A DNA stretch of 51,044 bases from Deltaproteobacteria bacterium (GTDB lineage Bacteria; Myxococcota_A; Polyangia; Haliangiales; Haliangiaceae). Every line of letters begins with the position of its first letter. Position 1 is the first letter of the stretch. This document shows positions 1 to 17,025 of the stretch, piece after piece. The position numbers and the translations under genes are program-made. The notes under the pieces are model-generated. The model worked only from the letters and a program-made list of their open reading frames with translations. It was not told the origin of the DNA and searched no databases. The stretch spans positions 1 through 51,044 of the forward strand of contig JACCTC010000011.1 in NCBI GenBank assembly GCA_013812655.1, given 5' to 3'.

Positions 1-2
1 GC

Positions 3-569
3 ATCGATGTCACCCCGCCGTGGCCGCGGCTCACCGTGCGCCAGGCGATGCAGCAGTGGGCGAACGTCGAGGTGATCGGCGACGAGTCCGCAGCCACGCT
101 CGTCGCTGCCGTGCGAGCGGCGGGCATCGAGGTCGCCGCCGACGCGGCGTGGGACGATGCATTCTTCGCGGCGTTCCTCGCACGCGTCGAGCCGATGATC
201 GCGGCGCTCGACCGTCCGCTGATCCTCGAGGACTGGCCGGCCCCGCTCGCCGCCCTCGCACGCCGCCGCGCTGATGATCCGCGGACCGCGCTTCGCTTCG
301 AGGCCTACGTCGGAGGGCTCGAGCTGGCGAATGCGTTCGGCGAGCTCACCGATCCGGTCGAGCAGCGCGCGCGCTTCGAGGACGATCTGCGGATCCGCCG
401 CGCGCGGGGCAGGGCCACGTATCCGATCGACGACAAGCTGCTCGCCGCGCTCGCCGAAGGGCTACCGCCGTCGGCGGGCATCGCGCTCGGCTTCGATCGC
501 CTGGTAATGCTCGCGACCGGCGCGACCCGGATCGATGACGTGCTGACGTTCAGCGCCGGCGAGCTTTGA
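3..569 (+). CDS. epmA: EF-P lysine ligase EpmA (GenX/PoxA), 3' part
   Basis: This is the C-terminal 188 residues of a class II lysyl-tRNA synthetase-like protein; the 5' end lies outside the window and the frame is open from base 3. EpmA enzymes are about 320 residues, so more than half is present. Visible features are the class II motif 2/3 neighbourhood: a GGLELANAFGELTDP segment, which in EpmA/LysRS binds the lysine substrate, and a terminal GIALGFDRLVML motif 3 with the ATP-binding Arg. EpmA attaches beta-lysine to elongation factor P and lacks the anticodon-binding domain of LysRS. Because the N-terminus is missing, a true LysRS cannot be excluded, but the GIELANAF-type signature fits EpmA better. 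Confidence 0.75.
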   Translation: MDVTPPWPRLTVRQAMQQWANVEVIGDESAATLVAAVRAAGIEVAADAAWDDAFFAAFLARVEPMIAALDRPLILEDWPAPLAALARRRADDPRTALRFEAYVGGLELANAFGELTDPVEQRARFEDDLRIRRARGRATYPIDDKLLAALAEGLPPSAGIALGFDRLVMLATGATRIDDVLTFSAGEL

Positions 570-570
570 T

Positions 571-990
571 CTAGGGCAGCTCCATCAGCGTCCAGTACTT
601 GTTCAGCGTGGCCATGACCTCCGCGAACGTGTGGAACGTGACGGGCTTCAGGAGATAACCGGAGACATTGAGCTGGAACGCGTCGACGCGGTCGCGATCC
701 TCGTTCGAGGTCGTCAGCACGACGACCGTCAGGGTCTGCAGCGCCGGGTCCTTGCGAACTTCACGCAGGAACTCGAGGCCGTTCATCTTCGGCATGTTGA
801 GGTCGAGCAAGATGATGCGGCGCTGCGGTGGGATCGTGCCGCCACGCAGGAGCTCGAGGGCCTCGAGTCCGTTGGACGCCACGAACAGCCGGTTGGTGAT
901 ATTCGCCTTCTGAAATGCCCGCTTGACGGTCATGACGTCGACCTCGTCGTCGTCGACCAGCAGGATGTTGAGGGCTCGCTCGTCAGTCAT
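571..990 (-). CDS. Single-domain response regulator (Rcp1/CheY-like)
   Basis: A 139-residue receiver domain with no output domain. The acidic pocket is at residues 13-15 (VDDDE), the phospho-acceptor is Asp63 in LLDLNMP, the switch Thr is in VVLTTSN (residues about 91-95), and the conserved Lys is at 115 in YLLKPV. The insertion around residues 48-58 is typical of Rcp1-type regulators that pair with bacteriophytochromes and other GAF-containing kinases. Its start codon overlaps the stop of the upstream sensor kinase gene by 4 bp (ATGA, 987-990), so the two are translationally coupled and probably form one phosphorelay. With no output domain, it most likely passes phosphate on or acts by protein contact. 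Confidence 0.9.
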   Translation of the reverse strand: MTDERALNILLVDDDEVDVMTVKRAFQKANITNRLFVASNGLEALELLRGGTIPPQRRIILLDLNMPKMNGLEFLREVRKDPALQTLTVVVLTTSNEDRDRVDAFQLNVSGYLLKPVTFHTFAEVMATLNKYWTLMELP

Positions 991-3080
991 GTGCTGCTTT
1001 CCCCATCAAGCTCAGCGGGCCACGTGAAGAAGAACGTGGCACCGGCGTCGGGCCGAGACTCGACCCGCGTCGTCCCACCCAGGGACTCGACGATCTTGCG
1101 CACGATCGATAACCCGATTCCAGTGCTCTCGACTTTGTCGCGTCGCTCTAACGTTTGGAAGAGCCCCCAGATCTTCTCGTGATACTCGGGTGCGATGCCG
1201 ACCCCATTGTCGGCTACAAAAAACTCGTACTGGCGCCCACGCTTGTTCATGCCGACGTCGATCACGAGCTCGCGACCGGGGTTGTACTTCACGGCGTTGC
1301 TCATCAGATTCATGACGATCTGCTGGAGCTGGGTGCGTGACGTCATCAGCACCGGCAGGTTCGGCTCGACGACGAGCTTCGCGGTCGGTGGCGGCGCGAG
1401 CAGCTCCCACGTCTCCTTGACGAGCCTCCCGACGTCGATGCGCTCGACCTCCCCGCGATCGCGGCCGGCGCGGCTGTAGGCGAGGATGCCCGCGATCAGG
1501 TACTCGAGGCGGCTGACCCGGCCGCGCAAGAGGTGCAGGTGCTCGCGCGTCTGGTCGTTGAGCTGACCCTCGAGGTCATCCTCGATCCACTGGGCGAGGT
1601 TCGCGATGCCGCGCAGCGGCGCCTTGAGGTCGTGGGACGCGACGTAGGCGAACTGATCGAGCTCGCGGTTGCTCTTCTCGAGGGCGGCGATCAGCTCGTG
1701 CGCCTCGCGGAACAGCCGCGCGTTGTCCATCGCGATCGCGGCGGTCGACGCGATGCCTTCGATCAGGCGCTGGGTCTCCGCGGTGAACGCACCCACACGC
1801 TCGTGGCCGAACATCAGCGCACCGATCCGCTTGCGATCGCGGCCGGTGACGGGCACCGCGAGGTAGCTCGTGATCGGCGGATGCTCGGGTGGTAGCCCGA
1901 AGTGGGGCCCGGTCCGCCCGTACTGCTCGCTCGCGCGCAGATCGTCGATCCGGACGACCTTCTGCTCGATGAACGTCGGCGCCAGCAGCGTCGTGCTGCG
2001 CGGTACCGCGAGCTTGTCGAACGCCTCGCGCGGCGCGCCGGAGATCGCGTAGAGCATGAACTCGTTCGGCAGGTTGTAGAAGAACACGCCGAGCTGGGCG
2101 CCGGCGAGCCGGGTCGCGGCGTCGATCACCTTCTGCACGAGGACCTCGACATCGAGCACGGCCGCGAGCTGCTGGCCGAGGATGTGGAGCACCTCCAGAT
2201 AGCCCGCTTGCTTGCGCAGGCGATCCTCGGCGTGGCGGCGCGCGACATCCGCGGTCTTGCGATCGATGCCGAGCGCGATCGCGTCGGCGATCGACGACAG
2301 GCTGTTCAGCATGTCGTGATCGATCTTGTTGCGCGAATAGAGCGCCATCACGCCAACGATCCGATCCTGGATACGCAGCGGATAGCCCGCGAATGCGACG
2401 ATCCGTTCGCTCCGGATCCACGCGGTGCGGCCGATGTGCAGATCGGTGGCCGCATCGTTCGTGAGGTACGGGTCGCCGTCCTCGGCGATGATCCCGACCT
2501 TGTGCTCGCCGAGCTTGAGGACGTTCTGCTGCGGGTCGCCGGTCTCGATGCCCGCGCTGCCGCACAGCGTGAGCTCGCCCGCGTCGTGATCGACCGTCCA
2601 GATCCGGACGAGCGCGGCGTCGAGCTGGCGGACCATCGCCTGTGCGCAGCGTACGAGCGCGGACCGCAGGGACTCCTCGCGGGTCAGCGCGTCGCCGATC
2701 TCGGCCATCACGAGCGCGGTCTTGGCCTGGCCGGTCTCGATCGTGTGCGCGTTGACCTGCCGCATCGAGATCAGCAGGCCGCCATCGGGCGTCGGTCGTG
2801 CGCGAGCCTGGCACCAGCCAATTGCCGGCAGCGAGCTCTCGCTCAGCAACTCCGTGCGATCGGCCATCGCGTAGCGAAAGCCCGCGGCGAACGCGGTCTG
2901 CTCGAGCGCCGGGCAGCGCTCCCACAGCGTGGTGCCCTTGCTGCCGAACATCCGCTCGGCCTCTGGATTCGCGTACAGCACGCGCCAGTCCGGTCCGACG
3001 ACGAGCACGCCGTACGCCAGGAGCCGCAGGATCATCTGCGGGTCGGCTACGGCATTGTCGGCGGCAACCACAGGCGTCAC
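987..3080 (-). CDS. PAS-GAF-GAF sensor histidine kinase
   Basis: A 697-residue soluble histidine kinase with no membrane segment. Domains in order: PAS-like (about 15-110), GAF (about 120-275), second GAF (about 300-460), HisKA dimerisation domain with phospho-His in YVASHDLKAPLRG (about 485), and a HATPase_c domain with N-box NLMSNAVKYNP, G1 DNGVGIAP and G2 STGIGLSIV. The HASHDLKxPLR form and the Rcp1-like partner encoded immediately downstream resemble phytochrome-family kinases. No chromophore-binding Cys or PHY domain is evident, so a light signal is not supported. The start is GTG at 3080; no in-frame ATG lies near it. The ligand is unknown. Confidence 0.9.
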   Translation of the reverse strand: MTPVVAADNAVADPQMILRLLAYGVLVVGPDWRVLYANPEAERMFGSKGTTLWERCPALEQTAFAAGFRYAMADRTELLSESSLPAIGWCQARARPTPDGGLLISMRQVNAHTIETGQAKTALVMAEIGDALTREESLRSALVRCAQAMVRQLDAALVRIWTVDHDAGELTLCGSAGIETGDPQQNVLKLGEHKVGIIAEDGDPYLTNDAATDLHIGRTAWIRSERIVAFAGYPLRIQDRIVGVMALYSRNKIDHDMLNSLSSIADAIALGIDRKTADVARRHAEDRLRKQAGYLEVLHILGQQLAAVLDVEVLVQKVIDAATRLAGAQLGVFFYNLPNEFMLYAISGAPREAFDKLAVPRSTTLLAPTFIEQKVVRIDDLRASEQYGRTGPHFGLPPEHPPITSYLAVPVTGRDRKRIGALMFGHERVGAFTAETQRLIEGIASTAAIAMDNARLFREAHELIAALEKSNRELDQFAYVASHDLKAPLRGIANLAQWIEDDLEGQLNDQTREHLHLLRGRVSRLEYLIAGILAYSRAGRDRGEVERIDVGRLVKETWELLAPPPTAKLVVEPNLPVLMTSRTQLQQIVMNLMSNAVKYNPGRELVIDVGMNKRGRQYEFFVADNGVGIAPEYHEKIWGLFQTLERRDKVESTGIGLSIVRKIVESLGGTTRVESRPDAGATFFFTWPAELDGESST

Positions 3081-3251
3081 GATACGAAACGGCTCGACGG
3101 CAGCCGCATCGTCGACGGTGATACCACGGTGAGACGGCGCCGAGCGAACGCGCTCATATCAGCGGCGGCTGCCTCAGGTCCCTAAAGGGACTCCCTTCGG
3201 CCAAGGTGATTTCCATCGGCGCTCCACGCCGACAGAAATCGATCGGTTGCC

Positions 3252-6221
<2,970 letters not shown>

Positions 6222-6230
6222 AGGCCGGAC

Positions 6231-6259
6231 ACCCTACGGAGCGGATGTTCAGGTGTCAA
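6231..6259 (-). promoter_or_regulatory. Putative sigma-70 promoter of uvrA
   Basis: On the minus strand a perfect TTGACA (6259-6254) is followed by a 17-nt spacer and TAGGGT (6236-6231). Only 9 nt separate the -10 box from the uvrA ATG at 6221, so a transcript from this promoter would be almost leaderless. I see no SOS-type operator. Confidence 0.45.
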
Positions 6260-6408
6260 GGCAAGCAGTTATGTCCGATCAGTCAGTCAGCCCAATGCTG
6301 ACAACCTGACGTCAGCTTTGGGGAGCGGGTCGGATGTGGACCGCGGGTCGGAGCCTCGCGAACGCCTCGGACGCCGATCGCGGGGGATCGCGACCGGGAC
6401 CTCACAGA

Positions 6409-6445
6409 ACGAAAACCGGCGACTCCCTGTCGAGGAAGTCGCCGG
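6409..6445 (-). terminator. Rho-independent terminator of the DEAD-box helicase gene
   Basis: About 45 bp past the stop codon on the minus strand, arms CCGGCGACT (6445-6437) and AGTCGCCGG (6424-6416) form a perfect 9-bp stem with a 12-nt loop. A T-rich tail TTTTCGTT follows. The remaining sequence up to uvrA (6260-6408) shows nothing else convincing. Confidence 0.75.
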
Positions 6446-6489
6446 CCGAGACCCGAGGTCCTCGGGACTCGCGGATCAGGTGTCGTCGA

Positions 6490-9570
<3,081 letters not shown>

Positions 9571-9799
9571 CAGTAAGAACCTTGGCGTGTTTGTGCTCTC
9601 CGAGATCGTCCAGTCGGAGCACTGGCTCGCGGGATGCCTGGGGATTCGCAGGCACTGGACGACATCGTCCGTGGCTGCCCCATAGCTCTTCGCTGAGGCA
9701 GAGCTCGCGCTGTGGATCGGCCTGTAGACGGCACCCCACGCGTTCCCGAGCTCCAGTGTCAGTAATCATCGCGTTTTCAACGGACCTTGATTGCCGCGA
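9571..9799 (-). other. Long 5' leader of the DEAD-box helicase gene
   Basis: About 230 nt without a convincing gene between the candidate promoter and the helicase start. Long structured leaders are common on cold-shock RNA helicase genes, where they control translation or stability. I could not identify a specific known motif; several GC-rich inverted segments are present. Confidence 0.4.
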
Positions 9800-9828
9800 A
9801 CCTTAGTCGCGCCCCCCCAGCCGGTCAA
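9800..9828 (-). promoter_or_regulatory. Putative sigma-70 promoter of the DEAD-box helicase gene
   Basis: TTGACC (9828-9823), a 17-nt spacer, and TAAGGT (9805-9800) on the minus strand. This places the transcript start about 220 nt upstream of the helicase ATG. Confidence 0.4.
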
Positions 9829-9839
9829 GGACCATTCAC

Positions 9840-9905
9840 CGCCGGGTGACCGCCGGGTCACCGCCGGGTCAGCGCCGGGTCAGCGCCGGGTCAGCGCCGG
9901 GTCAG
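9840..9905. repeat. Six tandem copies of an 11-bp repeat
   Basis: Unit CGCCGGGTCAG on the plus strand (TGACCCGGCGC-like on the minus strand), with four identical copies and two single-base variants. The last copy contains the stop codon of the lipoprotein gene ending at 9902, so every unit carries an in-phase-independent TGA after the gene. The repeat lies just upstream of the helicase promoter. Confidence 0.9.
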
Positions 9906-11653
9906 CGAGGGAGCGTCAGCTGCAAACGGCCGTCGGCGTCGGCGATCCCGCGCCCGACCAGCGTCGCCGGTACCGAGCAGCTCGCAGGCGGGTTCTTGAC
10001 GAGCGTGCACAGCGTCTGCGCCTCGTCGATCCGGTAGAGCTTGAGCTCGGCGCCCTCGAGCAGCGCGCCATCGGCGTCGCGCACGTTGGCGCGCACGAAG
10101 GCGGCGTCCGGCAGCTCGATCGGCGGCAGCGTCACGGTCGTCGACGAGGTCCGCGGCAGCTCGATCCCGAGCAGCGTCATGTTCGGCGCGTGGCTCTGCG
10201 GCGACGGCTCGAGCACGAGGTCGTAGTGGCCCCAGATGTCGATCAGGTTCGGATCGACCCACACCACGAACTCGCCGGTGTTCGGCGTCACCGTGGTCGC
10301 GGCGGGGATCGCGGCGAGGAATGCCTGGGCTGCCGTGGTGTCGAGGCTCCACACGAACTTCAGCGATGGCCGGGCGGTGACCGCGATGTCCTTGAGGGGC
10401 TCGCCGTCGTGGCTGTAGACGACGCCGCGGAGTGCGACGCGGTTCGGAAGCTGGCGCGTCGGGTAGGGGCCGACGACCATGAACGGCTCGTCGAAGATCA
10501 CGCCTGTCGTCGCGTTCGCGGGCGGCACGATCGACAGCCGGTACGCCGCCGCGAACAGCGTGCCGTCGAGGACTCCGAGGGTGATCCGGCCGTTCTCGTC
10601 GGTCGTGCCCTCGACCTCGACCGAGGTCGCACCCGTCGGGGAGGTGACCCGCGCGCTCAGCCGCACGCTCGCGCCGCGGACCGGCACGACCTCGCCGCTG
10701 CCGTCGACACCCTTGACGTCGAACGCGACCACGCGCTCGCTACCGACACCCTGCGGCCACGCCAGCGTGATGCTCGCCATCCCGGTCGACCCCGAGATCC
10801 CGCCGAACCGCAGCGTCGGGCGCAGCCCCGGCGACGTGGTGCTCGCCATCGAGCTCGCGACGACCTCGACGTTGCCGGACAGCGCGCTCGCGAGCTGGAT
10901 CGAGAACTTGCCGTCGGTACCCGTGAAGTCGACCGTCGACACCTCGCTCGGCGCGGACGTCGCGTCCCAGCGACCAAGCGCGACCACGCGATAGTTTGCG
11001 AGTGGCTGGCCGGCCTCGTTCTTGACGATGCCGCTGACGGTCGGCAGGTTGATGCCGCCGAGCTCGAAGGTCCGGCCGGCCGTCGTGCCGGCGATGCTGA
11101 GGGTCGTGCGGAGCGGCGGGAACAGCTGCGCCGGGCTCGGCGGGTTCGCGGGCTGGTCGCGGCCATCGGGGACGATCGTGATCGTGTACGTTGCGTCGGC
11201 GCTCGCCGGCACCGCGATCTGGAACCCGTCGGTTCCCTCGGCAGACACCACGCTGCGGAAGCCGGGACCGCCGGGGAAGCTCGACGGCCGGGTGATCGTG
11301 ATCTTGGCGTCGAGCGACGACGCCTCGCAGGTCAGCGGCGCCGCGCACGCGAGCCGCGCGGTGTAGAGCGCCGCGCGCTCGAGCTGGATGTCATCGATCC
11401 AGCCGTCCTGGTAGATGCCGATCTCCGTCAGCTCGCGCGATGCCAGCGTCGGTCGCTCGCTCGGTGGCGAGACGACGGCGGAGAACGGACCGGCTGGCGG
11501 ATTGCCCCAGCAGATGCCCTCATCGCAGACCTCGCCGTTGAGCTGGTCGCAGTCCGACGACGTGCTGCACATCGGCACCTCGCGGTCGGGTACCGAGAGG
11601 CAGCCACCGAGAATAGGAACGGCCGCGGCGAGCATGGCGCGGATGCCCGTCAC
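9902..11653 (-). CDS. Large surface lipoprotein with carboxypeptidase-regulatory-like repeats
   Basis: A predicted 583-residue lipoprotein. The N-terminus has a short signal peptide with lipobox ILGGC, followed by a Cys-rich stretch (PMCSTSSDCDQLNGEVCDEG) typical of myxobacterial surface proteins. The rest consists of several beta-rich modules like carboxypeptidase-regulatory or Ig-like domains, with phrases such as VSGIVKNEAGQPLANYRV and VRDADGALLEGAELKLY. The GTG start at 11653 is chosen because it overlaps the upstream stop by 4 bp (GTGA) and gives the signal peptide a positive N-region; an ATG at 11635 is the alternative. It probably sits on the outer membrane with its upstream partner. 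The exact role is unknown. Confidence 0.75.
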   Translation of the reverse strand: MTGIRAMLAAAVPILGGCLSVPDREVPMCSTSSDCDQLNGEVCDEGICWGNPPAGPFSAVVSPPSERPTLASRELTEIGIYQDGWIDDIQLERAALYTARLACAAPLTCEASSLDAKITITRPSSFPGGPGFRSVVSAEGTDGFQIAVPASADATYTITIVPDGRDQPANPPSPAQLFPPLRTTLSIAGTTAGRTFELGGINLPTVSGIVKNEAGQPLANYRVVALGRWDATSAPSEVSTVDFTGTDGKFSIQLASALSGNVEVVASSMASTTSPGLRPTLRFGGISGSTGMASITLAWPQGVGSERVVAFDVKGVDGSGEVVPVRGASVRLSARVTSPTGATSVEVEGTTDENGRITLGVLDGTLFAAAYRLSIVPPANATTGVIFDEPFMVVGPYPTRQLPNRVALRGVVYSHDGEPLKDIAVTARPSLKFVWSLDTTAAQAFLAAIPAATTVTPNTGEFVVWVDPNLIDIWGHYDLVLEPSPQSHAPNMTLLGIELPRTSSTTVTLPPIELPDAAFVRANVRDADGALLEGAELKLYRIDEAQTLCTLVKNPPASCSVPATLVGRGIADADGRLQLTLPR

Positions 11654-12171
11654 GTGCCGCTCCGCTTGCAGTCGAGGTGGAAGACCTTGCCGGTGGACAG
11701 CCCGCCCTCGGGCATCGCCTGGAACAGCGGTGTTCCGGTCTCGAGCAGCGCCCGGTCGAACACCTTGACGTTCATGTCGAGCAGCTTGCCGACGTCGAGT
11801 TCTTGGCAGAGCGCGGTCGCATCGCAGGTCACCGTGCGCTTGACGTCCCCCGTCGACGCTGCGGTGCAGGTCGAGCGTGCCGGCTTCGGGGCGTCGAGCT
11901 GGTAGTCGACGAACACCCGGACGTAGAGCGTGTCGAGCAGATCGGTATCGATCAGCTCGACGTTGAGGCTGCCTTCGCCGGGCACGAACACCACGGTGCC
12001 GAGCTCGGGGAGCTCCGACTGCTCGCCACGCACCGCGATGACCGCGGGCGGCGAGTTCGCGCCGGCATCCTGGTTGTCGACGGACAGCGAGGGCGTGATG
12101 ACGCACCCAGTGAGCTGACTGACGACGATCAAAGATAGGAGAGCTCCCACAGCCGCAGACCGATCATGCAC
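11650..12171 (-). CDS. Small lipoprotein of unknown function
   Basis: A 173-residue lipoprotein upstream of, and translationally coupled to, the large lipoprotein gene. With the GTG start at 12171 it has a 23-residue signal peptide ending in QLTGC. The frame is open further up and an ATG at 12264 exists, but that would leave the hydrophobic segment too far inside. The mature part has a beta-rich region (VVFVPGEGSLNVELIDTD) and four cysteines. No family is recognised. The two lipoproteins may form a surface complex. Confidence 0.65.
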   Translation of the reverse strand: MHDRSAAVGALLSLIVVSQLTGCVITPSLSVDNQDAGANSPPAVIAVRGEQSELPELGTVVFVPGEGSLNVELIDTDLLDTLYVRVFVDYQLDAPKPARSTCTAASTGDVKRTVTCDATALCQELDVGKLLDMNVKVFDRALLETGTPLFQAMPEGGLSTGKVFHLDCKRSGT

Positions 12172-12301
12172 CGCACGCGCCAGCCGTGATCCTCCGAGCG
12201 TTCTCGCATGGTTACGCAAGAGATCGCGGGTGGATCGGGCGGGGAGGTCGGACATTCGCGTCATGGGGAGGAACACGGTGGGACGATCTGGATCACAGCG
12301 G

Positions 12302-14106
<1,805 letters not shown>

Positions 14107-14107
<1 letters not shown>

Positions 14108-15003
14108 CAGTCGTTCTCCAGGGACAAACCGAGGCCCGCGCCGCTCGGCAGCAGCACGGGACCAAGACGCAGGCGATCGCGCAGCGAGGTCTTCTTCTTC
14201 TGGGGCGTCGGCTTCTTGAAGTCGCGCAGGTCGGGCGGCAGCAACGAGTCGTCGGCCTCGACCTGTTCGCGTGGCTTGTAGTTGAGCAGCGCGTCGACGA
14301 CGCTCCACGCGTAGATCCCGAAGAACGCGGCACCCGTCGCGATCTCGATCTGCTGGAGGCGCCGCACACCTGGGCCGTCCTCGAGCGGTACCTTGCCGAC
14401 GAGGCCGTACTTGGTGGCGAGGTAGAGGAAGATGCCCGCCGAGGTCCCGAACGTCACGCCCTGGCCGGACGCGAACAGGATGCCCTTCGCGGTCTGCTTG
14501 TTCTGGAACTGACCGGCACCGAACGGCACGAAGTTCACGAAGTACGGCCGGGTCTCGACGACACGGAGGCTCTCCTTGAACTTGCGGATGCGGTCGCGGT
14601 CCTCCTCGAGCTTGCGGAGCTCGGCATCGCGCCGCGCCTGCGCCTCGACGTCGGCGCGCACCTCGTTGAACAGCCGGACCTGACCTTCGGTGAACAGCAG
14701 CGGCTCGAGCGTCTTGCTCGGATCGAGCGCGAGCGCCGCCTTGAACTCGGTCTTCGCCTCCTCGCGGTTGCCGCCCTCGTAGTGACAGACGCCGAGCAGC
14801 ACGTGCGCCTCGACGAGGTCGGTCGGGTTCGCGAGCTGTGGTTTGGGATAGAGCAGGTAGTTCAGCAGCGGCGCCGCGGACGGGCAGTCCTTCGCCTTGA
14901 AGTTCGCGCGCGCGCGATCGAGATCCTGGCTCGGGCCCGCCGTGGCGACCCGACTCGCGAGCACGCCGGCGAGCACGCCGACCGCGATCAGCGCGGCACG
15001 CAT
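14107..15003 (-). CDS. TPR-like exported membrane protein
   Basis: A 298-residue protein with an N-terminal signal peptide (MRAALIAVGVLAGVLASRVATA). A helical, TPR-like region follows (about 25-115, including EAKTEFKAALALDPSKT), then a charged coiled segment (about 125-150), two hydrophobic segments (about 165-220) and a basic C-terminus with a Pro/Lys patch. The N-terminal part resembles envelope scaffolds in myxobacterial kinase clusters. It overlaps the upstream kinase gene by 16 bp and the downstream activator gene by 1 bp, so it belongs to the same operon. A link between the envelope and the kinase/FHA pathway is an inference. Confidence 0.7.
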
Positions 15004-16775
15004 GTCACCTCCGCGCTGCCGCCCGCGTTGACCTTCTCGACGATGGGTTTGGGCTCGACGCCCTCGCCGAGGAACTCGACCTTGACGTTCTTGCTCGACG
15101 ACAGCGTGTTGCCGAAGGTGACGGTGTACGGCTTGTCGAGCTGCCACGTCTTGCCATCGACGGTGACCCGCGCGGTCTCGTCAGCGCACTTCGCGGTGAG
15201 CTGCGCCGGCAGGAACGGCGTCGTGATCGTGGTGTCCTCGCCGGGCGAGAGCTTCTGCGTGAACGGCTGGCAGCAGCCGCTCTGGTTGCGGACCGAGATC
15301 GTGGTCTCCGCGGCGAGATCGAGCTCGACGATGCCGTTCGCGGGGACTGGCCGCCACGTCGGATCGCCCTCGACCTGGTACTCCGCGTTCTTCTCGGGGA
15401 ACGCGCGGAGCTTCGTCCGCTTGCCAGCGACCACGGTCCCGCCGGCATCCGGCGTGACTGCAACGGTCGGACGATTCGAGCCGGTGGGATTGACCGGGTC
15501 GTCGACGCTCGCGACGCCCGCATCGACCGGCGCGGGCACGATGTCGTGCGCGGTCTGGGTCGACGGCACTGGCGTCCACGCGAGCGTGCCAGGACCGAGC
15601 GTGCTCGGCACGTCGACCTCTGGAGGCTTCGAGCGCCGATGGATCATGTACGCGCCGAACGCGATCACGCCGATCGCGCAGATCGCCATCGCGCCCGCCT
15701 TGATGCGCGTGCGGCGATTGATGCCATCGAGGATCGCGATGACCTTCGCGTTGTCGGCGTCGATCGTGAGGACGCGGTCGAACACGTCGAGGGCGTGGGC
15801 GCGGTCGTTCGCGGCGAGCAGCGTGATGCCGTGCCGGGTCAGGTGATCGACGAGCCGTTCCTCGAGCGCGAGCTCGTAGGCGCCGGGGCTCCCGAAGTAG
15901 CGGCCGAGCTCGGCCTGCACCTTGTCGGCGGCGATGCCGCTCTCCTCGAGGTACGCCTCGAGCGCGGTCACCATCTCGCCGATCGCGGGAAACCGATCGT
16001 TCGGCTCGATCGCCATCGCACGCAGGATGATCTTGCCGAGCCGGTTGCCGATCCGCGCATTCGCGGTCCGCGGGTCGACGAACTTGCACTCCGCGATCCG
16101 CTTGAGCACCTCGTGCGGGTTCTTGCCCTCGAACGGCAGCTTCCCGACGGTCAGCTGGTAGAGCACGATGCCCGCGGCGAACACGTCGGTGCGGTAGTCG
16201 ATCGGCCGGCCCTCGACGTGCTCGGGCGCCATGTACGCCGGCGAGCCGAGCAGCTGCCCGGTCACGGTGAGCCGCTCGAGGTCCACCATGTGCGAGATCC
16301 CGAAGTCCATCAGCTTCACGACCCCGTCGGAGCGGATCATGATGTTCTCGGGTTTGACGTCGCGGTGGAGGATGCCGGCGGAGTGCGCGTGGGCGAGCGC
16401 GCGGCAAACTTGAAGGATCACCATCGCCCCGACCTCGGGGAACGTGATCGGGCGGTCGGTGATGACCTGCTTGAGGGTGCCGCCCTCGATGAACTCGGTG
16501 ACGATGTAGCTCGAGCCGAGCGCGGCGGCGTCCTCGGATCCCGAGTAGTCGAAGATCTCGAGGATGTTCTCGTGGCGGAGCTTCGCGACTGCCTGCGCCT
16601 CGCGCTCGAAGCGATCGCGCGCCTCCTGGTAGTCCGACAGGTGCTTGTGGAGGATCTTGACGGCGACGACGCGCTTGAGCGACCGGTCGAGCCCGCGATA
16701 CACGACGGCCATCCCGCCCTGGCCCACGCGCTCGAGCAGCTCGTACTTGTCGAGGACCTGGCCGACCTGGATCAC
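14988..16775 (-). CDS. Transmembrane Hanks-type Ser/Thr protein kinase
   Basis: A 595-residue kinase. The N-terminal catalytic domain (about 10-275) has the Gly-rich loop GQGGMAVV (18-25), catalytic Lys40 in VAVKIL, HRDVKPEN (137-144), DFG (157-159) and APE. A juxtamembrane helical region (about 300-355) precedes one transmembrane helix (about 360-378). The C-terminal 210 residues lie outside the cytoplasm and contain Pro-rich and beta-rich segments with a CC pair. All catalytic residues are present. It heads an operon with a membrane protein and an FHA-containing sigma-54 activator, so it probably phosphorylates Thr residues that the activator reads. Confidence 0.93.
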   Translation of the reverse strand: MIQVGQVLDKYELLERVGQGGMAVVYRGLDRSLKRVVAVKILHKHLSDYQEARDRFEREAQAVAKLRHENILEIFDYSGSEDAAALGSSYIVTEFIEGGTLKQVITDRPITFPEVGAMVILQVCRALAHAHSAGILHRDVKPENIMIRSDGVVKLMDFGISHMVDLERLTVTGQLLGSPAYMAPEHVEGRPIDYRTDVFAAGIVLYQLTVGKLPFEGKNPHEVLKRIAECKFVDPRTANARIGNRLGKIILRAMAIEPNDRFPAIGEMVTALEAYLEESGIAADKVQAELGRYFGSPGAYELALEERLVDHLTRHGITLLAANDRAHALDVFDRVLTIDADNAKVIAILDGINRRTRIKAGAMAICAIGVIAFGAYMIHRRSKPPEVDVPSTLGPGTLAWTPVPSTQTAHDIVPAPVDAGVASVDDPVNPTGSNRPTVAVTPDAGGTVVAGKRTKLRAFPEKNAEYQVEGDPTWRPVPANGIVELDLAAETTISVRNQSGCCQPFTQKLSPGEDTTITTPFLPAQLTAKCADETARVTVDGKTWQLDKPYTVTFGNTLSSSKNVKVEFLGEGVEPKPIVEKVNAGGSAEVTCVPR

Positions 16776-17025
16776 GTGCTCGCTTGTCGTTGTCGTCGGT
16801 TGTCGTTGGGCTGCGAACGCGACGCCATGACAGTGATGTCAGACCCGTTCGCTTCGATCATCGGACTGTTCAGCGGTCCGATCAGGTTGTCTAACCCGTC
16901 AAGCCTACACCGCTTGTGGGAGCGCGGAAACAACGCTGGCGGACTGACCCGTGACGCGCCGGTCACCTCTAGTCACGGGCTTCGGCGATGTCCGCGCCTC
17001 CCGTGCAGGACCCGATCTCGAAGCC
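16776..17025. other. Intergenic region upstream of kinase operon
   Basis: About 250 bp without a gene. It includes an imperfect inverted repeat with TCGGAC (16861-16866) and GTCCGA (16876-16881) flanked by GATCA and TCAG, which could be an operator for the kinase operon. No convincing promoter for the minus strand was found. Confidence 0.35.

Noticed and set aside
987-3080. Sensor kinase as a bacteriophytochrome
   Set aside because: No PHY domain or chromophore-binding Cys is evident; only the general architecture and partner are similar.
1902-3185. 427-residue plus-strand frame across the sensor kinase gene
   Set aside because: Antisense to a clear histidine kinase with intact motifs; no ribosome site or domain.
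12186-12301. Upstream ATG at 12264 as the start of the small lipoprotein
   Set aside because: It would bury the signal peptide about 50 residues inside the protein; the GTG at 12171 is preferred.
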